DNA from: Adiantum capillus-veneris
Taxonomy: Eukaryota; Streptophyta; Polypodiopsida; Polypodiales; Pteridaceae
Length of the DNA stretch: 64,000 nt
Assembly: GCA_014529385.2 (NCBI GenBank)
Contig: CM043951.1
Location: forward strand, 110,314,469 to 110,378,468
Direction: 5' to 3'
Shown one piece after another: positions 34,701 through 45,500 of the stretch (position 1 is its first letter; each line of letters starts with the position of its first letter). The notes under the pieces were generated by a model. The model had not been told where the DNA came from. It searched no databases and was given only the letters and a program-made list of their open reading frames with translations. The position numbers were made by a program, and so were the translations under genes.

Positions 34701-36140
34701 GGCTGTAAATGGTTGTATGAAACCAAGCATAAGGCTGATGGTAACATTGAGCGTCACAAGGCAAGGCTGGTCGCAAAGGGTTATGCATAGACGTATGGCA
34801 TAGACTATGAGGAGACCTTTGCTCCAGTGGCAAAGATGACGACTGTGAGAGTTGTCATAGCAGTGGCTGCATCTAGAGGATGGATTATGCATCAAATGGA
34901 TGTAAAGAATGCCTTCTTGAATGGTGAGTTGCAAGAGGAAGTGTATATGGATCAGCCACCTGGTTATGTGGATCCAGGTTACCCAGATTATGTATGCAGG
35001 CTTCTCAAAGCTTTGTATGGTTTGAAGCAGGGCTCTAGAGCATGGTATGATAGGATTGCCAAGTATCTTGTCAGTATTGGTTTTAGGAGAGCTCATGCTG
35101 ATCATTCACTCTATGTACGTGAGGGTGATGTGGGGATTGTGGTCATTACCATATATGTAGATGACCTTATTATTGTGGGTGACAATGCTATGGAGATTGA
35201 CCATGTGAAGGGTTTTCTCAAACACTAGTTTGAAATGAAAGATTTGGGCGAGTTACGCTACTTTCTTGGCATTGAGGTGATCAAGACTCCAGAGGGTGTA
35301 TGGCTGTCGCATAGACAATATGCTTTGGACATGTTGTCAATGTATGGTATGGCTAATTGTAAGCCAATTTCTATTCCCTTGGATGTGAATGCAAAGCTGA
35401 GTGCAGAGAAAGGTGATGTTGTTGAGGATGTCAAGATGTACAGGAAGATTGTGGGTAGTCTAATCTACTTGACTATCACGAGGCCAGACTTGAGCTACAC
35501 AGTAGGCTTGGAGAGTCAGTTCATGCAGCTTCCGAGGAAGCCACATTTGGATGGAGTACGACGCACACTTCGGTATGTGCAAGGGACTCTTGACTACGCA
35601 TTGTTCTATGTAGCAGATGTGCCATTAGCATTGTATGGGTATACAGATGCAGATTGGGCAAGTAGCATTGTTGATAGGAGATCTACGAGTGGCTTCATGT
35701 TCTCTTTTGGGAGTGCTGCTGTTACTTGGAGTAGCAAAAAGAAGCCTACGGTTGCTTTATCGAGCACAGAGGCCGAGTACAGAGGTGAAACAGTTGTGGC
35801 GTGCGAGGTAGCTTGGCTACGCACATTACTTGAGGACTTGGGAGTGCAGGTGGACCAGCAGATTGTCATCCATTGTGACAACCTCAGCAACATGCAGTTA
35901 GCTAGGAACCCAGTGTTCCATGCCAGAACCAAGCACATAGAGGTCCATTACCACTACGTTCGAGAGCGAGTGTTGGCGGGAGACATCGACTTGGTCTACG
36001 TCAACACAACGGAGCAAATAGCGGATATCTTTACCAAGGCCCTTGGAGCTGAGAAGCTTCGATGTTTCCGGGCTATGCTTGGACTCTACGACATGCAGAG
36101 CTCGAGGGGGAGTGTTGAGATGTCGAGCTCTACATCTTGA
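31791..36140 (+). pseudogene. Copia gag-pol polyprotein with three in-frame TAG codons
   Basis: A single frame of ~1449 codons from ATG 31791. The gag domain covers residues ~1-290, with a Gly-Arg-rich stretch and zinc knuckle CWTCGERGHMSRDC from residue 277. The protease active-site Asp is residue 343 (WYVDSGASNHMT). Integrase has its zinc-binding His at 480, then HTDVWGP, SFIDDHTRKVW and NGVAERKNR. RT has YVDD from residue 1122. RNase H has YTDADWASS and SSTEAEYRG. The stops at 33357-33359, 34788-34790 and 35226-35228 are all TAG, and each replaces a Gln expected from the family (FGK-Q-SKG, GYA-Q-TYG, KH-Q-FEM). There is no frameshift, so otherwise the protein is intact. It ends inside the 3' LTR. 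Confidence 0.95.
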
Positions 36141-36433
36141 GCTGGCATCCACTACGGGTCTTGGCCGCTTACGACATTTACTCACTGGCGCGTTAGGTGA
36201 CCGACACGGAGGATCTCTACCAGTGATTCTATAGATGGACTACACTTATAGTGCCAGCCTAGTACGCTTCTAGCGAGTTCACACTTAGTGACCGCATGTA
36301 CATATGTGCTACTTTTCAGTTTTAGCACTTAGTCATTTTGTACTCTCTTTTCTGTACGAAGAAGAAGAAGCTTTCCATCTCTGTGTGCTTTGTGCTTGTC
36401 TTGTGTAGCTCTCTTGCATCCTCTTTCTTTACA
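36113..36433 (+). repeat. 3' LTR of the nested copia (321 bp)
   Basis: Begins TGTTGAG after the purine tract GAGGGGGAG, ends TTTACA, and is followed by target duplication GACAG at 36434-36438. The gypsy LTR resumes after it. Confidence 0.96.
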
Positions 36434-36498
36434 GACAGGTACAAGTACAAGTGATTCACAAAGGTACAGGTAGCTGGAGTACAGTGATATACTAGCAG

Positions 36499-36507
36499 TG
36501 GTATCAG
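36499..36507 (+). other. Probable primer binding site of the gypsy element
   Basis: TGGTATCAG one base after a CTAGCA that would end the gypsy 5' LTR. The match to initiator-Met tRNA is only nine bases, so the LTR boundary depends on this call. Confidence 0.6.
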
Positions 36508-37375
36508 TTGTAGTTGTTGTGGGTATGCATCACTTGGCGCCTGTTTGAGCGCATTGTTTGTTGGTATTGTACGTTACTTGTGGAAAATGCCAGTGTACGC
36601 ATTTGTGGAGCCATATTTGGTTTTATTTGGCAGTCCCAGCCATTTCTGAGACTTGGTATGGAAGATAGTCATTTATGAGACTTGACTATACGCGATTTGC
36701 ATTAGCCTTCGTGTGAGGGTCGATAGCGTGAGGTTTTATTGAGCTGGGGGATTCTCAAATGTGGAGATCCTTTCGGTGATACAGGTAGCTAGAGCACCCT
36801 TTTCGTGACCTCGCCATAGGCTATGTACTAGTGAGTCCTATTTGATGCTCGGGTTCTATTGTTGACAGTTTGTGCATACATATACAGTCTATATTTTGGG
36901 TTCTTACTGCTCTACTTCTGGGGAAACTCTGCCAAAATTTTTCCAAATTGTGATGGTTGGTTTTTTGGTCTTTTGAGCCATTTATGCTGTTATGCTGCTG
37001 AAATTTTGGCAAAATCAGAGGATAAGACAGGTGTGCTTTCTTGGGAGCTTCATGGTTGGCTTTAATGGATGATCAAAATGGACCTCAATTCACTCCTTTT
37101 CATTTAACTCAGAGAATCCAGATAGTCCAGGAAGATTTTTTTCCAGCAGCGCATAGTCTTTATCTTCGGGCTAAGAAGATTAAGAGAGATATTGGAATGT
37201 CCTTTGCCTGTTGTAATTCCAATGATTAACTATGAAAACTCATTTGATGTGCATGTGTTTGTCCTTATCTGAAGTTGAGCTCCATTGAAGTTTCTGGGAA
37301 TTGAGTCAGTCAAAAGTTTTGGGTTCTTGCACGTGTGTTCGAAGAGGTTCTCAAAGCATCGTAGCTTGGGTATCC
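36508..37375 (+). other. Gypsy untranslated leader
   Basis: About 870 bases between the primer site and the gag ATG, without a supported gene. A packaging signal would be expected here in an active element but cannot be recognised by eye. Confidence 0.55.
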
Positions 37376-40300
37376 ATGGCTTTCTCTTATCCGGAGTTTC
37401 ATGAAAGAAGTGATGAAGATGTAGAAGGATTTTTGGAAAAGATGGAGGTTGCCTACATTAGCAACCAGATTCATGACCTTGCGCAGATGTTACGTCTTCT
37501 CCAGATTTTTTTGAAGAGTGATGCACGAGTTTGGTCCAAAGAATTTGAAGAGGAGCGGCGTATGGCTGATCCACCTGTAAGATTGAGTTGGGACAATCTA
37601 AAGCATGGGTTGGCAGTGGAGTTTGTGAAGATAGCAGATCCTGAAAAAGTGTGGCAAGAAGTACATGCTTTGGTGCAAAAGGAAGGTGAGTCAGTAGATG
37701 CGTACATACGTAAGTTCTCATTGGCATGGGAGAGGATGTGCAAGGCCTTAGCACCACAGGTACCCCCGCATGACATGATGAAGAAGGACAGATTCTTGGC
37801 TGGTCTTTGGGAGAATATACGTTGGAGAGTGGAGCTAAAGAAGCCTAGGACATATGAAGATGCACTAGAGGTAGCAAGGAACAAAGAGTGGAAGCTGAGG
37901 AAAATGAGTCAGCTAGGAGTAGAGTCTTTGTCCATGAGGTCTGAATTTCAGCCTATGGACTCTTTACAAGGTCTCATGCCAGGGGTTCATCATGAACCAG
38001 TGGTTCCTATTACTCCTCAGGTTATGCCAGCAGTGGTCACTACAGCAGTGCAAGATGATGGGCTAAGGCAAGACATGAGGCAAGTGGTAGATTTAATGAA
38101 GAATCTCATCCTAAACATGCTAGGTCAGGTGGGAAATAATCGAGGTCGAGGGAGGTTTGCAAATCAGCCAGGAGGTGAAGAAAGACCTAGGAATGGTGTT
38201 GGACAAAGTAATGGTAGGTTCTAGAGGCAGACACCCACATGTTATAATTGTGGAGAGTTGGGCCACATCAGCCCGCAATGTGATAAGCCACCAAGGATGG
38301 GGGGAGACATGTATCCATTGCCAAGACAGGTGCTAACTAGGTCAAATGATTATGGCATCGAAATTAAGGGAGATGAAGGAACCAGTGGATTAACCCAGGA
38401 GGAAAAGGGAAAGACAAAAGTGTTAAGTGTGGTTACCTTAGAGAAGGCGTCAAAGCTAGAGGATACATTAGTGATGCCTATTGGGAAGAGGACGACAGAG
38501 GACAAGGAAGGAAGAAGTGCCTCAGGTCCTAGTAAGAAGCAGGGAAAGAGTCATGAAGGTGAGGATGTCAAGGCCAAGAGGAAAAGGAGAGCTCGTCGAA
38601 AGTTTCATGTTTCAGATTTTCCACTAGGGGATGGGCAATTAAGCTATGACTTGAAGGAGGATCTGACAAGTAGGAAGGCAGATGTTACTTTTCGGCAGCT
38701 TATAGAGATGGTGCCTAAACTAAAGCGACAGTGAAAGAAGATGGTTAACCCAATGGAGAAAGAGCAAGAGAGAGGTTCAGTGAAGGTGTTGGCAATGGAT
38801 GAGCTACCAGACATTTGCCCAATAGTAGATGTGTGGCATAAAAGAAAAATTTTAGGACAAGGCTATGTTGATGGTGGGGCCCAAATATGTGTGATAACAC
38901 ACTCATGCATTGAGAAGATGGGTCTTACAGTGATTGGGGTGTCAGGGTTTCGGGTCAGATTGGCAAACCATCAAAAAGTAAAATTCTTGGGTGTTGTAAA
39001 GAGCTCAGAAGTGAAGGCATATGATGCAAAGGCAGTGGTTGATTTTCATGTGATGCCAGCAGGGTTGGGAGCATATCCTATTATACTGGGTCAGACCATG
39101 GTTACGTGCAGTGGGAGCTGTTCAAGATTGGCGACATGGTATGATTAGCCTCTATGGAAAGATAGGTGCCAAGAAGCTATACAATATGGACACAAGGAAA
39201 TGCTTAGAGGAGATTTATGAAGATGAGGATGGGTCTAGTGATGAAGATTCTTCCACGGTGACAGACGAGGACAATGATAACACTACCAGCAGTGATGAGG
39301 ATGCTGATGTTGCATTTCTTTTGATGGATAAAGAAATCCAGGAGTCTAGTTTAATCGCATTTGCAAATGAAGTTGAGGATGAAAGTGAAGGACCTTATGA
39401 AGTGATTGAAGGGCTGATGCAAACCAAATTTGAGTTGTCAAAGAATCAAGAATTGATGACACAAATGATCAGCGGAGACCTCTCAGCTATGGAGAAGGAG
39501 ATATATTTGCACATGCTGGCTAGTTTTCCTGATTTGTTCATTACTTCATATGAAGAGATCAGAGGGTTCAAGGGTGAAGAGATACATATAGATCTGAAAG
39601 AAGGTGCTAAACCAGTGCGGAAAAGGCTAAGAAGGATGGGTCAAGAGCAAATGGAAGCCTTGCGAGAAGAGGTGGACAAGTTATTGAAGGCAGGGTTCAT
39701 AGTCCCTGTGGAGACCACAGAATGGGTGAGTCGTCCAAAGAAGGATGGGAAGTGGAGAATTTGAGTAGATTTTAAACCCTTAAATGCAGCCACTAAGAAG
39801 AACCCATATCCTCTTCCATTCATCGATCAGATGTTGGATTCAGTGGCAGGTTATGAGAGGTACAGTGTGTGTGATGGTTTTTCAGGGTACTTTCAATTGA
39901 AGATTGCTGTTAAAGACCGCACAAAGACAACTTTTATTACGCCATGGGGCTACTATTGCTATACAGTATTGCCATTTGGGTTGTCAAATGGACCTTCCTT
40001 CTATCAAGAGAGAGTAGATTGGGTGTTGGAACCACTCATTGGTAGTTGTGTTAAAGCTTTTATGGATGAGTTCTGTGTCTATAGCAGTAGGGCTGAACAC
40101 CATGAGAAGTTGCAGATGGTATTGGCTCGATATGATGAATGTGGAGGACAACTAAATCCAAAGAAATGTCATCTAGCACAGCCAAGGGTGAATTTATTGG
40201 GCCATATGGTGTCAGAAAATGGCATTGAGGCTGATCCAGACAAGGTTAAGTCTATTATTCTTCTTCCATCACCTACGAGTACAAAGCAATTGGCAACCTT

Positions 40301-42555
40301 TATACACAAAGTGAAGTACATGGCACGGTTTATTCCATTGTCTTCGCAGCTCCTTTATCCATTACAACAAGTGGCAAAGCATTATCCATTTCAATGAGAT
40401 GACAAGTGTGAAGAAGTGTTTCAAGAGGTGAAAGAGGTGTTAGGGGGGTTGTCAGCCATGCAGGATCCTGATTGGGAGCAAGTGTTTTATGTAAATCCAT
40501 CAATAGGGGATGATGCCATTGGAGCCATGCTATTGCAAAAGGGGAAGGGCAGCCATTATATGAGGCCAGTGTATTGTGCAAGCCGTGTGAAGCTGGTAGC
40601 AGAGAGAAAATTCTCGGAAGTAGAGCTAGTGATGGCCAGTGTAATATTTGCTTGTCGATGATTTCGTCATTACTTGCTACCACGACCTTTTGTTTTCTTG
40701 ACGAGTTATGCCTTTTTGCCACAATTAATTAATGGCACTAACATGTCAAATGTGGTCAAGAAATGGGTAATAGAGCTGCAAGAGTTTGAGTTCTCTTTCG
40801 TAGTGGAAGACAGTACAAGGGCTACCCTAGCTGATTTGTTGACCTACAAGGAGAATCCCCTTATTGTTAAGGAAGAGGTGGTGAGAAAGGTAGTTGAAGA
40901 AGTGCCACATATCAGCAATGCACATGTGTTGTTCTTTGATGGTTCATACAGAAAGAGCCATGATGCAGCTTCAGGGGGTATAGCACTTTTTGATCCAGAG
41001 GGGAAGCTAGTATGCAAGAGAGGGTTCAAGTTGGATGCGCATAGTAACAATGAGGCTGAATATGCTACGTTGGAGGCTGGATTACACATTTGTTTGAAGC
41101 ATGGGGTTAGAAGGTTGAGCATAAAAGGTGATGCCTTGTTAGTGGTGAAGCAAGTGTTGGGTGTGTGGAAGAGCAAGAATAGCTCATTGAAGAAAATGTG
41201 TTTCAGAATTAAAGGCCTGTTAAAAAAGTTTGAAGCATGGAGCATCAGATACATTGAACGTGCTCTAAATGGGGAGGCACATGAAGCGGCTCAAGGCATG
41301 ATTGGGGAGCTATTTGTGTTGAGGACCAACTTACCTCTTTACCATGGTCGGGAAATTTTGGCTCAAGAAGAGGAGTTTTTGCTAACAGGAATCATTCCAA
41401 AGGAGATTCAGAAGTCTAAGAAGTATGGTTTTGTGCGTAGAGCATACAGATACAAATTGATTGGTGATGTTTTATACATGAAAGGGGATGATCTCGTGTT
41501 GAGACGTGTACCGTGGAGGGAGGAGCTTTACAGAGTGTTGGAAGAGAATCATGAAGGCGCATGTGGCGGCCATTTTGCTCTAAAGATTACCTTGCATAAG
41601 ATCTTGCAAGAGGGGTATGTATGGCCTAGTTTGCACAAGGATGTTCACCATTGGTGTAGGTCTTGCAATAGTTGTCAAGCATTTGGAAAGAGAGTGTTGA
41701 AGCCAGAGCTACGAAAAACCATTATGGCCTTTGATGTGTTTGAAAAGTGGGGGATTGATGCAATAGGCCCATTACCTATCACAAGCAGGGGCAAAAACTA
41801 TATTTTGACTGCAGTGGACTATCTCTCTAGATGGACAGAGGCTATCGCAGTAAAACAGATCACTGTAAAGTATGTGGCAAAATTTGTGTACGAGGAAATA
41901 TGTTGCAAGTTTGGGGTGCCATTGGAGCTACTTTCAGATAAGGGGCCAGGATTTAGAGCTAAACTGCTAGATTTTTTATGCTCAAAGATGAAGATTAGGC
42001 ACCAGCATACCACTCCTTATTATCCATAGTGTAATGGCTTGAATGAAAGATTCAATGGTGAGTTGGTACAAATTCTTTCAAAAGTGACAGAGCACCAAGG
42101 AAAGAATTGGGATTTGGAATTGCCTAGTGCACTATGGGCTTACCGTATGTTGGTGAAGACAGGTACAGGGTTTACTCCATTTCATTTGGTGTATGGAAAG
42201 GAAGCACTATTGCCTGTGGAAGTAGAGTTGCCTGCAGTCAAGATGTTAGAGAAGTTGCTTGGGCCGCCTAGTGATGCATTCAAAGAGAGGCTCTTGCAGT
42301 TACAAGAGGTTCAGTTGGATAGGATGAGCGCATTGGAGCATTATGGGCAGATGCAGGATAAGGCTTTGGCAAAGATAAATGAAAAGGTCAAAAGTAAGGG
42401 TATCAAGAAGCATGACTTGGTTTTGCGCTACAACAGTAAGCTGGACAACACCTTCCAAAAGAAGTTTCAAATTAAGTGGGAAGGCCCTTTCAAGGTAGTG
42501 GAGTGTTTTCCGAATGGTACATATCAGTTGGCTAACCTCGATGGAGTTCTACATA
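37376..42555 (+). pseudogene. Gypsy gag-pol, internal copy A
   Basis: Gag starts at ATG 37376 (a MAFSYPEFHE start), with zinc knuckle CYNCGELGHISPQC at ~38240. The protease block VDGGAQICVI is near 38870. RT runs ~39690-40250, RNase H ~40430-40700, the additional RNase H ~40930-41290 (LFFDGSYRKS), and integrase from ~41640 (HHWCRSCNSC, then GIDAIGPLP). Against copy B it has stops at 38222, 38732, 39762, 40395, 40659 and 42027, a +1 insertion at 39091, an in-frame 12-base loss near 39733, and an RT active site reading AFMDEFC instead of AFMDDFC. It ends without a C-terminus, fused to copy B at 42555/42556. Confidence 0.93.
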
Positions 42556-45500
42556 AGCCTTAGCACCACAGGTACCCCCGCCTGACATGATGAAGAAGGA
42601 CAGGTTGTTAGCTGGTCTTTGGGAGAATATACGTTGGAGAGTAGAGCTAAAGAAGCCTAGGACATATGAAGATGCACTAGAGGTAGCAAGGAACAAAGAG
42701 TGGAAGCTGAGAAAAATGAGCCAGTTAGGGGTGGAGTCTTTGCCCATGAGGTCTGAATTTCAGCCTATGGACTCTTTACAAGGTCGTATGTCAGGGGTTC
42801 ATCATGAACCAGTGGTTCCTGTTACTACTCAGGTTATGCCAGTTGTGGTCACTACAGCAGTGCAAGATGATGGCCTAAGGCAAGGCATGAGGCAAGTGGT
42901 TGATTTGATGAAGAATCTTAGCCTAAACATGCTAGGTCAAGTGGGAAATAATCGAGGTCGAGGGTGGTTTGCAAATCATCCAGGAGGTGAAGAAAGACCT
43001 AGGAATGGTGCTGGACAAAGTAATAGTAGGTTTTGGAGGCAGACGCCCGCATGTTATAATTGTGGAGAGTTGGGTCACATCAGCCCGCAATGTGATAAGC
43101 CACCAAGGATGGGGGGAGACATGTATCCATTGCCAAAACAGGTGCTAACTAGGTCGCATGATTATGGCATCGAAATTAAGGGAGATGAAGGAACCAGCGG
43201 ACTGACCCAGGAGGAAAAGGGAAAGACAAAAGTGCTAAGTGTAGTCACCTTGGAGAAGGCATCAAAGCTAGAGGATACATTAGTGATGCCTATTGGGAAG
43301 AGGACCACAGAGGAAAAGGAAGGAAGAAGTGCCCCAGGTCCTAGTAAGAAGAAAGGAAAGAGCCATGAAGACGAGGATGTCAAGGCCAAGAGGAAAAGGA
43401 GAGCTCGTCGAAAGTTTCATGTTTCAGATTTTCCACTAGGGGATGGGCAATTAAGCTATGACTTGAAGGAGGATCTGACGAGCAGGAAGGCAGATGTTAC
43501 TTTTGGGCAGCTCATAGAAATGGTTCCTAAACTAAAGCGACAGTGGAAGAGGATGGTTAACCCAATGGAGAAAGAGCTAGAGAGAGGTTCAGTGAAGGTG
43601 TTGGCAATGGACGAGCTACCAGACATTTGTCCAATAGTAGATGTGTGGCATAAAAGGAAAAATTTGGGACAAGGTTATGTGGATGGCGGAGCCCAAATAT
43701 GCGTCATAACACACTCATGCGTTGAGAAGATGGGTCTCACAGTGGCTGGGGTGTCAGGTTTTCGGATCAGATTGGCAAACTATCAAAAAGTAAAATGCTT
43801 GGGTGTTGTAAAGAGCTTAGAAGTGGAGGCATATGATGCAAAGGTAGTGGTTGATTTTCATGTGATGCCAGCAGGGTTGGGAGCATATCCTATTATACTG
43901 GGCAGACCATGGTTATGTGCAGTGGGAGCTGTTCAAGATTGGCGACATGGTACGATTAGCCTCTATGGAAAGACAGGTACCAAGAAGCTTTATAATATGG
44001 ACACAAGGAAATGATTAGAGGAGCTTTATGAAGATGAGGATGAGTCTAGTGATGAAGACTCTTCCACGGTGACAGATGAGGACAGTGATAGCACTACCAG
44101 CAGTGATGAGGATGCTGATGTTGCATTTCTTTTGATGGATAAAGAAATCCAGGAGTGTGGTTTAGTCGCATTTGCGAAGGAAGTTGAAGATGAAAGTGAA
44201 GGGCCTTATGAAGCGATTGAAGGGCTGATGCAAACCAAAGTTGAGTTGTCAAAGAAGCAGGAATTAATGACGCAAATGATTAGTGGAGACCTCTCAGCTA
44301 TGGAGAAGGATATATTTTTGCACATGCTGGCTAGTTTTCTTGATTTGTTCATTACTTCATATGAAGAGATCAGAGGGTTCAAGGGCGAAGAGATGCATAT
44401 AGAGCTGAAAGAAGGTGCTAAGCCAGTGCGGCAAAGGCTAAGAAGGATGGGTCAAGAGCAAATGGAAGCCTTGCGGGTAGAGGTGGACAAGTTATTGAAG
44501 GCAGGGTTCATAGTCCCTGTGGAGACCACAGAATGGGTGAGTCCAGTAGTAGTCAGTCCAAAGAAGGATGGGAAGTGGAGGATTTGTGTAGATTTTAAAC
44601 CCTTAAATGCAGCCACTAAGAAGAACCCATATCCTCTTCCATTCATCGATCAGATCTTGGATTCAGTGGCAGGTTATGAGAGGTACAGTGTGTGTGATGG
44701 TTTTTCAGGCTATTTTCAATTGAAGATTGCTCTTAAAGACAGCACAAAGACAACTTCTATTACGCCATGGGGCTGCTATTGCTACACAGTATTGCCATTT
44801 GGGTTGTCAAATGGACCTTCCTTCTATCAAGAGAGAGCAAATTGGGTGTTGGAACCATTCATTGGTAGTTGTGTTAAAGCTTTTATGGATGACTTCTGTG
44901 TCTATAGCAGTAGGGCTGATCACCATGAGAAGCTGCAGATGGTATTGGCTCGATATGATGAATGTGGAGGACAACTAAATCCAAAGAAATGTCATCTAGC
45001 ACAGCCAAGGGTGGAGTTATTGGGCCACATGGTGTGAGAAAATGGCATTGAGGCTGATCCAGACAAGGTTAAGTCTATTATTCTTCTTCCATCACCTACG
45101 AGTACGAAGCAATTGGCAACCTTTATACACAAAGTGAAGTACATGGCAAGGTTTATTCCATTGTCTTCTCAGATTCTTTATCCATTACAACAAGTGGCAA
45201 AGCATGATCCATTGCAATGGGATGACAAGTGTGAAGAAGTGTTTCAAGAGGTGAAAGAGGTGTTAGGGGGTTTGTCAGCCATGCAGGCTCCTGATTGGGA
45301 GAAAGTTTTTAATGTAAATCCATCAGTAGGGGATGATTCCATTGGAGCCATGCTATTGCAAAAGGGGAAGGGCAGCCATTATATGAGGCCAGTGTATTGT
45401 GCAAGCCGAGTGAAGTTGGTAGCGGAGACAAAGTTCTCGGAAGTAGAGCTAGTGATGGCCAGTGTAATATTTGCTTGTCGACGATTTCGTCATTACTTGC

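Larger units (their letters stand above)
31192..36433 (+). mobile_element. Complete Ty1/copia element nested in the gypsy 5' LTR
   Basis: Two 321-bp LTRs (31192-31512 and 36113-36433), each TGTTGAG...TTTACA, flank an internal region with primer site, polyprotein and purine tract. The 5-bp target duplication GACAG is at 31187-31191 and 36434-36438. The LTRs differ at about 7 of 321 positions by hand count. It belongs to a different copia family from the elements at 19.6 and 49 kb. Confidence 0.97.
29948..36497 (+). repeat. 5' LTR of the gypsy element, split by a copia insertion
   Basis: 29953-31084 matches the 3' LTR at 47573-48712 with an estimated 3-6% difference. The LTR continues past the right LTR's truncation point to 31191, resumes after the copia insertion at 36439, and should end at ...CTAGCA (36497), just before a TGGTATCAG primer site. 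Excluding the insertion it is ~1.3 kb. The exact start (29948 or 29953) is uncertain because the two LTRs differ at the first bases. Open frames within it (30366-31352) are not genes. Confidence 0.8.

Noticed and set aside
31791-36140. Three TAG codons at Gln positions as evidence of a recoded genetic code
   Set aside because: Other elements in the window carry TGA, TAA and TAG stops with no amino-acid pattern, and the window is plant nuclear DNA. CAG-to-TAG decay explains it.
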